A stretch of 8,253 bases of DNA from Planctomycetota bacterium (GCA_020346805.1 CP070790.1:4264312-4272564), one strand, 5' to 3'. Positions 1 to 6,563 are shown, counted from the first letter of the stretch. Numbers and translations: made by a program. The notes: a model not told the origin generated them from the sequence alone.

Positions 1-116
1 ATAATCCCCTTTACATGCGGAGTAACATCAGCAGTGGCCGGCAAAAAAAATATCAGCCAGATTGTACTCGTAAGCGTCAGGGTATCGTGCGATACACTCT
101 TAAACGTTTTATACAT
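1..116 (-). CDS. N-terminus of an exported protein, cut by the window edge
   Basis: Reading the minus strand from an ATG at 116-114 gives 38 open codons to the left edge, with no stop. The peptide begins MYKTFKSVSHD, continues with a hydrophobic run around LTSTIWLIFFLP, and reaches a probable signal peptidase I site after PATA, followed by DVTPH. This is a normal Sec signal peptide: Lys residues in the first part, a hydrophobic core, then small residues at -3 and -1. Nothing of the mature protein is visible, so its function is unknown. No strong Shine-Dalgarno sequence precedes the ATG. It is divergent from the thioredoxin-like gene, with about 310 bases between the two starts. The signal-peptide pattern is the only evidence, so a chance open frame is possible. 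Confidence 0.5.
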   Translation of the reverse strand, partial: MYKTFKSVSHDTLTLTSTIWLIFFLPATADVTPHVKGI

Positions 117-427
117 GTCTTAAATGATCCATATATGTAGATATTTTGCTTAACATGAGTAAATATGATACCGCAAGTTTATCTGCAGGCAAATTGTTGA
201 AGGCATGTCAAAATTACCATGTTGTTAACTTAAAGGAATCTTTCCGGTGAAAGTTTAATGCAAAATATTTTTCTTAAATACTGGGCGCGGATTCAGATTT
301 ATCCTGTTAATCCAAAGAATTTTTGTTAAAATATAATTTGATAATTTATAATACAATATTTATGATAAAATTTGTGACAAAAAAATACGTGCTGTTGAAT
401 TAGTTCGTTTGTTTCACGGCCAGTCTA
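117..427. other. AT-rich divergent intergenic region
   Basis: This spacer separates the truncated minus-strand exported gene from the plus-strand thioredoxin-like gene. It is much richer in A and T than the coding DNA around it, especially at 300-390. I see no RNA gene or convincing reading frame. Facing right there are two overlapping sigma-70-like promoters (listed separately). Facing left, the best I can find is a weak pair: TATCAT at 165-170 (minus) with TTGCCT at 187-192, 16 bases apart. A small hairpin, CTTTC-CGGT-GAAAG near 240-253, has no T-tract. Confidence 0.6.
323..366 (+). promoter_or_regulatory. Probable sigma-70-type promoter(s) for the thioredoxin-like gene
   Basis: Two overlapping candidates face the gene at 428. 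One is TTGATA at 338-343, a 17-base spacer, and TATGAT at 361-366; each box matches five of six consensus bases. The other is TTGTTA at 323-328, an 18-base spacer, and a perfect TATAAT at 347-352. Either would leave a leader of roughly 55-70 bases. The stretch is very AT-rich, so chance matches are likely, but the spacing and position are good. Confidence 0.45.
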
Positions 428-1000
428 ATGGTAGTAACACCTTCCAATATGTTAGAACTGGGTACGCCAGCGCCTGATTTTCGATTGTCGGATACCGAGG
501 GTGAGATGGTGTCGCTGTCGGATTTTGCAGGGGCCAAAGCGTTGTTGGTTATTTTTATGTGCAATCATTGTCCTTATGTTAAACATATTTGTCAGGTGTT
601 GGCCTATTTGACTAAGGAATGTCAAGCCAAAGGGGTAGCGGTGGTGGGGATCAATTCCAACGACGTTGAACATTATCCCGATGATAGCCCGGCCAAGATG
701 AAAGAAGAAATAGCTGCTGTAGATTACACTTTTCCGTACCTTTACGATGAAACGCAGGAGGTAGCCAAGGCCTATCATGCCGCCTGCACACCGGATTTCT
801 TCCTGTTTGACCGCGAATTCAAACTGGTATATCGGGGTCAGTTTGATAGCAGCCGGCCGGGTAATGATGAACCTGTCACCGGAGCCGATTTGCGATATGC
901 CCTGGAGGCCGTTCTGAACGGGCGAGAGATTCCCGAAAACCAGATACCTAGTGTGGGCTGCAATATCAAATGGAAACCGGGGAACGAACCTAACTATTAA
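428..1000 (+). CDS. Thioredoxin-family (peroxiredoxin-like) protein
   Basis: This 190-residue protein has a thioredoxin fold of the AhpC/TSA-like 'thioredoxin family' group. It opens with LGTPAPDFRLSDTEG, the usual start of a redoxin domain, at residues 11-25. The redox motif is CNHCP at 45-49 (Cys45 and Cys48), and the expected cis-proline follows Cys120-Thr121 at Pro122. The C-terminus carries the GCNIKWKPGN segment (177-186) that I associate with this subfamily. It is probably a cytoplasmic thiol-disulfide oxidoreductase or thiol peroxidase; no signal peptide is seen. The substrate is unknown. The ATG at 428 gives seven residues ahead of a second in-frame ATG at 449, which starts closer to the domain; neither has a clear ribosome binding site, so the start is uncertain. 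It converges with the regulator gene, with only 35 bases between the stops and no evident terminator. No functional tie to its neighbours is visible. Confidence 0.9.
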   Translation: MVVTPSNMLELGTPAPDFRLSDTEGEMVSLSDFAGAKALLVIFMCNHCPYVKHICQVLAYLTKECQAKGVAVVGINSNDVEHYPDDSPAKMKEEIAAVDYTFPYLYDETQEVAKAYHAACTPDFFLFDREFKLVYRGQFDSSRPGNDEPVTGADLRYALEAVLNGREIPENQIPSVGCNIKWKPGNEPNY

Positions 1001-1035
1001 AGTCAGTGATATTATTATTTATTGATGAATGGTGC

Positions 1036-2568
1036 CTACTTGCTGTGTGATTGGACAAGATTGAATCTGTGAATCTTGTTATAGAGGGTTCTTCTGCTGA
1101 GTCCAAGTTGCTTGGCCAGTTGGGTGTGATTAGTATTTGAACGGGCTAAGGCCTCGGCCAGTATCATGCCTTCGAATTCCTCGAGCATCTGAGACAATGT
1201 CATTCTCCCGCTTCTGATTATTGTTTCCACCGCCGACGCCAGAGACAAGGGGATCTCGCCTTCCGTATTGTGGGCGGTTTGTTTAATCAGCAGTCCCGGC
1301 GGGATATCGCTTAACTCGATACGGTTACCGGCTTTTTTAAACACCAGAATTTGGCGAATAGCGTTTTCAAGTTCTCGCACGTTGCCCGAACCGATAGAAC
1401 GGGACAGCACCTCATAGACGTTCTCATCCACCGACTCAATGGGGTATGGGTAGTAGCTGGCATAACGTTTGAGGAAAAACTGTACAAGTGGGGGAATGTC
1501 TTCGACTCGATCGCGTAGCGGAGGGATATTAAGCGAGATAACGTTTAATCGCTGATAGAGGTCGATCCGGAAACTTCCTTTTTCGATCAAAATCGGTAAT
1601 AGGCGATTGCTGGAAGCAATTATGCGAACATCCACCTTTCGTTCTACGTCGTCACCTACGGGCAGTACCAGGCCCTCTTGTAGTACCCTCAGTAGTTTGG
1701 GCTGGAGCGGTTTTTCCAATTCGCTGATTTCGTCGAGCAGAAGTGTGCCACCGTCGGCGGCTCGGAAATATCCCAACCGATCTTCGGTGGCCCCGGTAAA
1801 CGCCCCTTTTCGGTGTCCGAAGAGGGCGCTTTCTGCCAGCGATCCTGTGATGGCGGAACAGTTAACGGATAAAAATGCTTTGTCCTTTCGCTTGGGATCC
1901 ATCCGGTGGATGGCTTCGGCGAGTAGTTGTTTACCGGTACCCGATTCACCGTTAATTAGAATAGGTACGTCTGAAATGGTGGCGGCCCGTTTGGCCTGGA
2001 AAAGAAGCTTGGCCATTACCCGACTTTGGCCGGTGAGGCCTGTTTCCTCGAAGATGTCACGAGAATGTAAAGCCCGGCCTACCTGCACGACGACATGATA
2101 TCGGTGAAAGGCTTGGGCTAGACGATAGGCTATCAGATCGATCGGATCTCCATCGTGCCACTCGACAAAACTTGCTGCACCATTAGTAACTGCTCGGCAG
2201 CAAGTTGTAAGGTCGGCCTTTTTGGAAATGATTACCACCACTTGTGTTACGGGGGAGATTCGACGAATTTCGCGCAGGACATCAAGCCACGGAGCTTCCG
2301 GGTTATGTTTTTCAGAGACAATGGGCGAGGTTTGGGAAACACTCTTCTTTGGGTGGGCGATGCAATCGGCCAGGTCAAGGAGAACCAGGGGATACTGGAG
2401 AGCATTAATTTCTGCCAGCGCATGATCCAACGACGCAGCACACGCAACTTTAAAGCCCCTCTCTTCAAGACCATGAATCAGCTTATGATTTATGCTTGCG
2501 CTGGTTCGTACCCAAAGTACTGATGAATTGGTGCTCCTTTTGAAATGCAATGTTCTCTCTCCCACCAC
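1036..2568 (-). CDS. Sigma-54-dependent activator (NtrC family) with degenerate receiver domain
   Basis: A 510-residue cytoplasmic transcription activator with three parts. Residues about 15-140 look like a response-regulator receiver. Residues about 175-405 are a sigma-54 AAA+ domain: Walker A GESGTGK at 207-213, GAFTGA sigma-54 contact loop at 255-260, Walker B LLLDE near 276-280, an Arg-containing FRIDLYQRL segment at 333-341, and sensor II GNVREL at 395-400. Residues about 480-503 are a Fis-type helix-turn-helix (TQLAKQLGLSRRTLYNKIH). It should bind upstream enhancer sites and use ATP to open sigma-54 promoters. The receiver keeps an aspartate (Asp65, in LVLLDL) but lacks the acidic pair after the first strand (Arg21-Thr22 there) and has Glu136-Trp137 where Lys-Pro is usual; a loop of about 28 residues follows Asp65. 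Sensor II has GSGNVREL instead of the usual WPGNVREL. The start is GTG, followed by another GTG codon. PrsR, the PEP-CTERM-associated regulator, is one possible relative, but I could not confirm this. Confidence 0.9.
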   Translation of the reverse strand: MVGERTLHFKRSTNSSVLWVRTSASINHKLIHGLEERGFKVACAASLDHALAEINALQYPLVLLDLADCIAHPKKSVSQTSPIVSEKHNPEAPWLDVLREIRRISPVTQVVVIISKKADLTTCCRAVTNGAASFVEWHDGDPIDLIAYRLAQAFHRYHVVVQVGRALHSRDIFEETGLTGQSRVMAKLLFQAKRAATISDVPILINGESGTGKQLLAEAIHRMDPKRKDKAFLSVNCSAITGSLAESALFGHRKGAFTGATEDRLGYFRAADGGTLLLDEISELEKPLQPKLLRVLQEGLVLPVGDDVERKVDVRIIASSNRLLPILIEKGSFRIDLYQRLNVISLNIPPLRDRVEDIPPLVQFFLKRYASYYPYPIESVDENVYEVLSRSIGSGNVRELENAIRQILVFKKAGNRIELSDIPPGLLIKQTAHNTEGEIPLSLASAVETIIRSGRMTLSQMLEEFEGMILAEALARSNTNHTQLAKQLGLSRRTLYNKIHRFNLVQSHSK

Positions 2569-2644
2569 ACGAGGCCCTTCAAAACAGATATTCGGACCTC
2601 ACACATCACTCCCCTCACAATCTTCTTTCCGTCTCTCTCTAAAC

Positions 2645-2674
2645 AGTATACCCCTGGTGAATATAAATATGCAA
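2645..2674 (-). promoter_or_regulatory. Probable sigma-70-type promoter of the activator gene
   Basis: On the minus strand, TTGCAT (2669-2674) is followed after 18 bases by TATACT (2645-2650), a five-of-six match to the -10 consensus. Transcription would start near 2638 and leave a purine-rich leader of about 70 bases before the GTG at 2568. This implies that the activator need not depend on the upstream riboswitch operon. The -35 box is only a partial match. Confidence 0.45.
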
Positions 2675-2692
2675 CCCCTAAGTTACGGGGTT
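2673..2692. repeat. Inverted repeat overlapping the -35 box
   Basis: AACCCC (2673-2678) and GGGGTT (2687-2692) form a perfect six-base-pair stem around an eight-base loop. On the plus strand five T residues run through 2691-2695, giving a terminator-like look, but no plus-strand gene leads into it. On the minus strand it could weakly terminate readthrough from the pseudopilin gene, although only TTGCATATTTATATT follows. It shares two bases with the -35 box of the activator promoter, so an operator is another option. Confidence 0.4.
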
Positions 2693-2970
2693 TTTAAGAT
2701 ATCTTGGTAAACTCGGATAAATATATGAAAATGCCCGAACTTATCAGACTTTTACCCTTATTTATTTCCGGGGAATTAAGCCCTGACAATTGAAGATCCC
2801 ATAAATGTATGTGGCGCCATGAAATACGGCATGAATTCCGGGGGTAGATCGGATTAATCTGGAAAGTACTGATTTCAAAGGGCATATGGCACCAATACGG
2901 TTCTGTATGTGTGCTTGAGTTATGACTGACGGTTTGGGGCAACGGTTGATTAGGCTGGTTGATTGGGATT

Positions 2971-3834
2971 TTAGTTCAGATCGAACAGTGAATTGTCTTT
3001 GGGACCGAACCACCCGATTTTATATGCTCGAATTATGTGTTCGTGTACCCTGTAGGCGTTTGGGCCGCGGCTGAAAGTCATGGGTTGTTGATCGACGTGA
3101 CCGTCAGCCCAAGCCACGTTGGTTTTGTTTCGGTGTCGAAATTGGATGGAAGCAGAGGCATGGTAATCACTAAGTTTGCCTTCTACGTCCACGAAAAAGG
3201 GCGGTTCGCAAAAGGAATATTCGATTAAATATGGTTGGGGCCCCGGTAGTTTCATTTTAATCATGGCTGTATCGGTGAACATGACCGTAGCGGTGGGGCG
3301 TTGAACTTGACAGGTTTTGGCACTGTTTTGGGATGCTTTGATGCCGGTGTATGAGTCGAATCGGCCGCCGATGTATTTATCGTTGTATCCGTACCCGCCG
3401 CAATTTGCCTCAAAGGCTTTTTCATCTTCAACGAAGCTTCGGAAGATCGGACATTGTTTCACTTGACCATCGCTACCCATGTAGCGTGCCAATGGGCTGC
3501 GAGCGGGATCGAAACGATTCTCTTGGGGGTTGGTCGATAAACCCGGTGACTTACGTTGGCCGTGCCAACGTTTGGTTCCACCGAGCCCCCACATTATGTC
3601 TTCGGCAGCCAATACGTAATGTCCCTTATTGGCCATTGCATAGCCCTGATTGGCTATTGCTAACTGGCGGATGTTCGAAGCGCACACGCTTGAGCGAGCA
3701 CTGTCGCGAGCCGCTGCCAGACACGGTATCAGGATGCTTATCAACAGGGCAATTATCGCCACCACCACCAGCAGCTCAATCAAGGTGAAGCCGGCTTTTT
3801 GTTGGCAAATCTGGTTTTCGCTTCGATTCGTCAT
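2971..3834 (-). CDS. Pseudopilin-like protein with prepilin cleavage site and H-X9-DG motif
   Basis: This 287-residue protein starts MTNRSENQICQQKAG and is followed by FTLIELLVVVAI. That is a class III prepilin signal: a 15-residue leader, cleavage after Gly15, N-methylation of Phe16, the conserved Glu20, and a hydrophobic helix to about residue 37. A prepilin peptidase would process it, and the helix would assemble it into, or anchor it to, a type IV pilus or type II secretion-like structure. Near the end His234 is followed by nine residues and Asp244-Gly245 (NVAWADGHV), the H-X9-DG signature common in planctomycete pseudopilins. A QCP motif lies in the globular part. The ATG at 3834 was preferred over one at 3915 because the earlier one overlaps the upstream gene and adds 27 residues ahead of a normal-length leader; no clear Shine-Dalgarno sequence supports either. 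It follows the dockerin-tailed gene by 46 bases and is probably the last gene of the riboswitch operon. Its specific role is unknown. Confidence 0.88.
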   Translation of the reverse strand: MTNRSENQICQQKAGFTLIELLVVVAIIALLISILIPCLAAARDSARSSVCASNIRQLAIANQGYAMANKGHYVLAAEDIMWGLGGTKRWHGQRKSPGLSTNPQENRFDPARSPLARYMGSDGQVKQCPIFRSFVEDEKAFEANCGGYGYNDKYIGGRFDSYTGIKASQNSAKTCQVQRPTATVMFTDTAMIKMKLPGPQPYLIEYSFCEPPFFVDVEGKLSDYHASASIQFRHRNKTNVAWADGHVDQQPMTFSRGPNAYRVHEHIIRAYKIGWFGPKDNSLFDLN

Positions 3835-3880
3835 TTGCTTTAATTCTGCTATGCGAGTCTGTTTCCCATTTGATCTACAT

Positions 3881-5083
3881 TTAAGGTCCATCGCACATTG
3901 GGTCTGCCGGCACATTCGGGCCGCTGGTTACCCGGCAGGCCTGGAATGCGTCAAAATCTGTTATGTCCACGTCGCCGTCATAATCCCGGTCGAAACATGC
4001 ACATGCAAAACCGGCAAATATATTACCTTCTCCCGAAGTACAAAGTTGCCATAAACCGAAGTCTTCTTGATCAACGTCGCCATCACCATCCACATCGGCA
4101 AAAGGTTCATTACATTCGATCAGATATGGTAGCACGATTACACCATCAATTTCAGTAGTGATCGGGCCTAATCCATACGGATGTATATCATCGCTTCTGG
4201 CATCTGTTATCCGCAGCAAATCAATATGATCCAGCTGTACGAATTGAAAATGATTACCGTTCATTGCCGGAATACCGGGACTACTCTGCACCACGGCTCT
4301 ATTCAGATCGATGCCGGTTCCTCCAAGTCCTTCGATCTTGTACTGGGGATCGTCAGGATCGTAGGTTCTTGGATCGTCTAATATCACATCATCCAGGTTG
4401 TTACTGCTTATTATGGTGGCCAGCGCCGATCCTCGGGCAGGATTGCAGTCGGCGAATCCGTCGAATCGAGAGGTTGATATGCTCAGATCTCCAATGGCCA
4501 ACAAATCATAGTCTGGAGGAGGTCCCAGTGTAGGTTGCAGCAGCTCATCAGGTGTAAAAGCTCGTGGAACCGGATTGGGGCGAATGTCGTCTTGAAAAAT
4601 CCTTGGCAGGATCAGATACCATTCAATCGGGGCACCTTGTTCGTCGGTTTGGGCTACCTCGACAAAACCCTGCTCCTGGAATATGGCGGGTTCGAAGTCG
4701 GGAGTAAGTACATCGTAACCCAGAAATGTGTTGCCCCAGATCAATAGATCGTATCCAAAAGGATTTCTGGTTGATAAAGGCTGATTCAGAACCGGGTGGT
4801 TAAATTTCAATGTGATGTAGCCGCTCTGTCCCAGAGACAATACAGTTTGTTCGCCGGTATAAGGGTTACCGTTGTCTGGAGCGAATATGGAATGATAGAT
4901 GCTGGGTTGGCCGACGGCTTTAGAAGGATCGGTGTAGCCGGGCTGGGCGCCGGGACCTTCATTGTATTCTACATAGTCATCTGCGTAGCGCAGCAGATCC
5001 GCCCTTGATCTCTGAATGGTTGTTAGTAGCAGACAGACCATGATAGTTATTCTCATGTAGCCGATCATTGAAAACTTCGTCAT
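3881..5083 (-). CDS. Exported surface protein with C-terminal dockerin-like calcium loops
   Basis: A 400-residue protein with an N-terminal signal peptide (hydrophobic 12-21, probable cleavage after Ala28 in RSRA). Residues about 30-320 form a beta-rich domain with VLSLGQSGYITLKF (81-94), YDLLIWGNTF (111-120), EPAIFQEQGFVEVAQ (131-145) and EWYLI (154-158). That order, a surface-strand motif then D-x-x-x-x-GN then a valued 'EVxxD..WY' stretch, resembles the 'cell surface protein' family that I recall beside B12 receptor genes in Bacteroidetes; no alignment was run. The C-terminus has two EF-hand-type loops, DVDGDGDVDQED (330-341) and DRDYDGDVDITD (365-376), with ligands at positions 1, 3, 5, 9 and 12 and flanking cysteines. 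Such dockerin-like tails are common in Phycisphaerae and probably mediate calcium-dependent surface association. The ATG at 5083 is preceded by GAAAG. It is probably the second gene of the riboswitch operon, 69 bases after the PEP-CTERM gene. Ligand binding is inferred, not seen. Confidence 0.85.
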   Translation of the reverse strand: MTKFSMIGYMRITIMVCLLLTTIQRSRADLLRYADDYVEYNEGPGAQPGYTDPSKAVGQPSIYHSIFAPDNGNPYTGEQTVLSLGQSGYITLKFNHPVLNQPLSTRNPFGYDLLIWGNTFLGYDVLTPDFEPAIFQEQGFVEVAQTDEQGAPIEWYLILPRIFQDDIRPNPVPRAFTPDELLQPTLGPPPDYDLLAIGDLSISTSRFDGFADCNPARGSALATIISSNNLDDVILDDPRTYDPDDPQYKIEGLGGTGIDLNRAVVQSSPGIPAMNGNHFQFVQLDHIDLLRITDARSDDIHPYGLGPITTEIDGVIVLPYLIECNEPFADVDGDGDVDQEDFGLWQLCTSGEGNIFAGFACACFDRDYDGDVDITDFDAFQACRVTSGPNVPADPMCDGP

Positions 5084-5110
5084 TCTTTCACCACCACACA
5101 GCCCCGTGAA

Positions 5111-5141
5111 CCGACCAGGGCGTGGTAAAGGCCCTGGTCGG
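5111..5141 (-). repeat. Strong hairpin between the PEP-CTERM and dockerin-tailed genes
   Basis: CCGACCAGGGC (5111-5121) and GCCCTGGTCGG (5131-5141) are perfect 11-base inverted copies around a nine-base loop. It lies between the PEP-CTERM stop and the next start. On the minus strand no T-tract follows, so it is not a classic terminator. It could protect the upstream message from 3' decay, or partly attenuate, lowering expression of the downstream genes relative to the first. Confidence 0.7.
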
Positions 5142-5152
5142 CACTCACGAAA

Positions 5153-6370
5153 CTACTGCAAATCTTTCCGAACCCCCCGGTTAGCACGTCGAGCAATTAG
5201 TCCGAGTCCACCCCAACACAATAAAGTTAAGGTTGCCGGTTCCGGTACCAACAGGCCGTAAAGGTTACCATCGGCACTTATCCATAAAGTCTGGTCGATG
5301 GCCCGATAGGCCAGATATCCGCCGCCGTCCGAATCGTTGGTATAAAGCGTATCCGCGACGGTGGCGGAATAATCATGCCCTGTTAGGTTTACATCCAACA
5401 GCATGCCTATGCCTGCGGTGCCCACCCAATTAAAGTTGGCGTCATACAGATACCCACTCATGCCTATAATCAGGTCGCCGTTCTTATCGAACACCAGATC
5501 GGATATGGAGGTGAAGACATAACCTCCGTCCGGTGTATGCTGGTTGAAGAACGGAGCTGCCGCGGCATTCAAGGTTGTTCCCGTAATTAAGGCGTCGGCG
5601 GCGTCGGCGGATACCCCGGTGGTTTGACCTGCGGCGATACCGGCCTCCACCTGCTCGGCCGACAACAGATACAGGTCGTTGTGTTTGCCGAGCAGTTGTG
5701 CCGATGTGCCCCCCAGGCTGAATGCCAGATTGCCTGAGCCGTTGCCCGTTACTACCCCGCTTGGTGCCCCCGTGTCGAGGATGAGATTTAAGCCGGTTAA
5801 AGTACCATCCATTCCTTCCGCCCGATAGATTCCGCTGTAACCGTTATTACCCAGACCGGTAGCCGTTCCCGCAGCAGCGGTAACATAGAAATTTTCACCC
5901 GCAGTAGCGGCATCAAAATTGCCCGCCACGTTCAAGGTAGTGGTGGCCCCGTTGCTGAGTCGGGTCATAAATAATTGTCCCGGCATCAAACCCTGAGCGT
6001 CGGCGGGGTAACCGGTTTGCCCGGTTAATACATAGTTTCCGTTGGTGGCCGTATACCAGCCGGCATAGGTGCTGCCCGAGGGAAGAGTTGGTTGAGTGTA
6101 AATGACCGGACTCATGGGACCGGCATTTAACTCCACCGTGCGCACTTCCAGCAGGCTATCCCAATTGGCCGTATAAGTTGTAGTGCCGGCTGCCAATTGG
6201 CTGTCTGAAACCATGTCGATCGGTCCTGTAAAGACGCCGTCGATCTGATAACTGATCGGGTATCCCGGTGCAGGATTCAAACCTGCATTGGCGATCTCCG
6301 CCGTCGTTAAGATACCCATCACTAAAACCACTAACGCTGCCACTGTCCCCTTGCTTTTCCCAACACACAT
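5153..6370 (-). CDS. PEP-CTERM surface protein under a cobalamin riboswitch
   Basis: A 405-residue exported protein. Residues 1-29 are a signal peptide (KSK, hydrophobic core, cleavage after EIANA). The C-terminus is a PEP-CTERM sorting signal: VPEP at 375-378, a hydrophobic stretch to about 393, then RRANR. An exosortase would cleave at the PEP motif and fix the protein to the cell surface; none is encoded here. The mature part is rich in Gly, Ala, Thr and Asn and shows recurring short strand motifs (GNYVLTG 111-117, FYVTA 161-165, GNLAFSLG 213-220, NDLYLLSAE 231-239, GDLIIGMSG 298-306, TLWISADGNLYGLL 361-374), suggesting a beta-propeller or similar repeat fold. The ATG at 6370 was chosen because AGAAAGGAG lies ten bases upstream; a longer open frame to 6535 runs through the terminator and gives no signal peptide. 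It is the first gene after the riboswitch, so B12 should repress it. Corrinoid binding is a hypothesis. Confidence 0.88.
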   Translation of the reverse strand: MCVGKSKGTVAALVVLVMGILTTAEIANAGLNPAPGYPISYQIDGVFTGPIDMVSDSQLAAGTTTYTANWDSLLEVRTVELNAGPMSPVIYTQPTLPSGSTYAGWYTATNGNYVLTGQTGYPADAQGLMPGQLFMTRLSNGATTTLNVAGNFDAATAGENFYVTAAAGTATGLGNNGYSGIYRAEGMDGTLTGLNLILDTGAPSGVVTGNGSGNLAFSLGGTSAQLLGKHNDLYLLSAEQVEAGIAAGQTTGVSADAADALITGTTLNAAAAPFFNQHTPDGGYVFTSISDLVFDKNGDLIIGMSGYLYDANFNWVGTAGIGMLLDVNLTGHDYSATVADTLYTNDSDGGGYLAYRAIDQTLWISADGNLYGLLVPEPATLTLLCWGGLGLIARRANRGVRKDLQ

Positions 6371-6380
6371 AGCTATTCCG

Positions 6381-6389
6381 CTCCTTTCT
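6381..6389 (-). promoter_or_regulatory. Ribosome binding site of the PEP-CTERM gene
   Basis: AGAAAGGAG on the minus strand lies ten bases before the ATG at 6370. It is one of the clearest Shine-Dalgarno sequences in the window and fixes the start of this gene, excluding the longer open frame that begins at 6535. It lies downstream of the terminator, so B12 control appears to act on transcription rather than by masking this site. Confidence 0.75.
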
Positions 6390-6413
6390 ATGACCGACCT
6401 CGCGGCCATAAAC

Positions 6414-6447
6414 AAAAAAATCCCAGTGCCCGCCGAGAGCACTGGGA
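6414..6447 (-). terminator. Rho-independent terminator, expression platform of the cobalamin riboswitch
   Basis: On the minus strand TCCCAGTGC (6439-6447) and GCACTGGGA (6421-6429) form a perfect nine-base-pair stem with a nine-base loop, followed directly by seven T residues (6414-6420). It lies about 115 bases after the aptamer and 43 before the PEP-CTERM start, where a transcription-terminating riboswitch output would be. The ascending arm with one extra base (6440-6448) can also pair with TGCTGGGGT at 6511-6519, nine pairs including three G-U, which is a candidate antiterminator. Confidence 0.88.
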
Positions 6448-6563
6448 TGGTCAGCTCATTAAATGAAAACGGGATCCAAATTACCGCGAAATTCGTACGG
6501 CATATTTCGGACCCCAGCAGACTCGCTGCACCCAAGGCTCCCGGGGCACATTACGAAAACCAT

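Larger units (their letters stand above)
2569..2970. other. Intergenic region between pseudopilin and sigma-54 activator
   Basis: About 400 bases lie between two minus-strand genes. Near the activator it holds a probable promoter (2645-2674), an inverted repeat over the -35 box (2673-2692), and a purine-rich leader on the minus strand. The part from about 2700 to 2970, downstream of the pseudopilin stop, has no convincing gene, RNA or terminator. Short open frames there lack recognisable domains or good starts. I found no GG-N10-GC sigma-54 promoter that I would defend. Confidence 0.5.

Noticed and set aside
82..95. GTATCGTGCGATAC palindrome
   Set aside because: Only a five-pair stem, with no T-tract, and it lies inside the codons of the putative signal peptide.
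1607..2523. Plus-strand open frames at 1607-2098, 2155-2523 and 2222-2425
   Set aside because: They lie opposite the activator gene, whose AAA+ motifs are unambiguous, and show no recognisable domains.
2886..2903. TGGCAC resembling the -24 element of a sigma-54 promoter
   Set aside because: The -12 element TTGC is absent at the required distance and the site faces no plus-strand gene.
2694..3013. Two overlapping minus-strand open frames downstream of and into the pseudopilin end
   Set aside because: No domain, no signal peptide and no ribosome binding site; one overlaps the pseudopilin in another frame.
3835..3915. Longer start of the pseudopilin gene at 3915
   Set aside because: It would overlap the upstream gene by 35 bases and put 42 residues before the prepilin cleavage site; starting at 3834 gives a normal 15-residue leader.
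5591..5610. Tandem GCGTCGGCG repeat
   Set aside because: It is low-complexity coding sequence for an Ala/Asp-rich stretch (SADAADA) in the PEP-CTERM protein, with too few copies to be a feature.
6371..6535. In-frame N-terminal extension of the PEP-CTERM gene to a start at 6535
   Set aside because: It runs through the rho-independent terminator and leaves no signal peptide at the start. AGAAAGGAG ahead of the ATG at 6370 and the signal peptide that follows define the real start.
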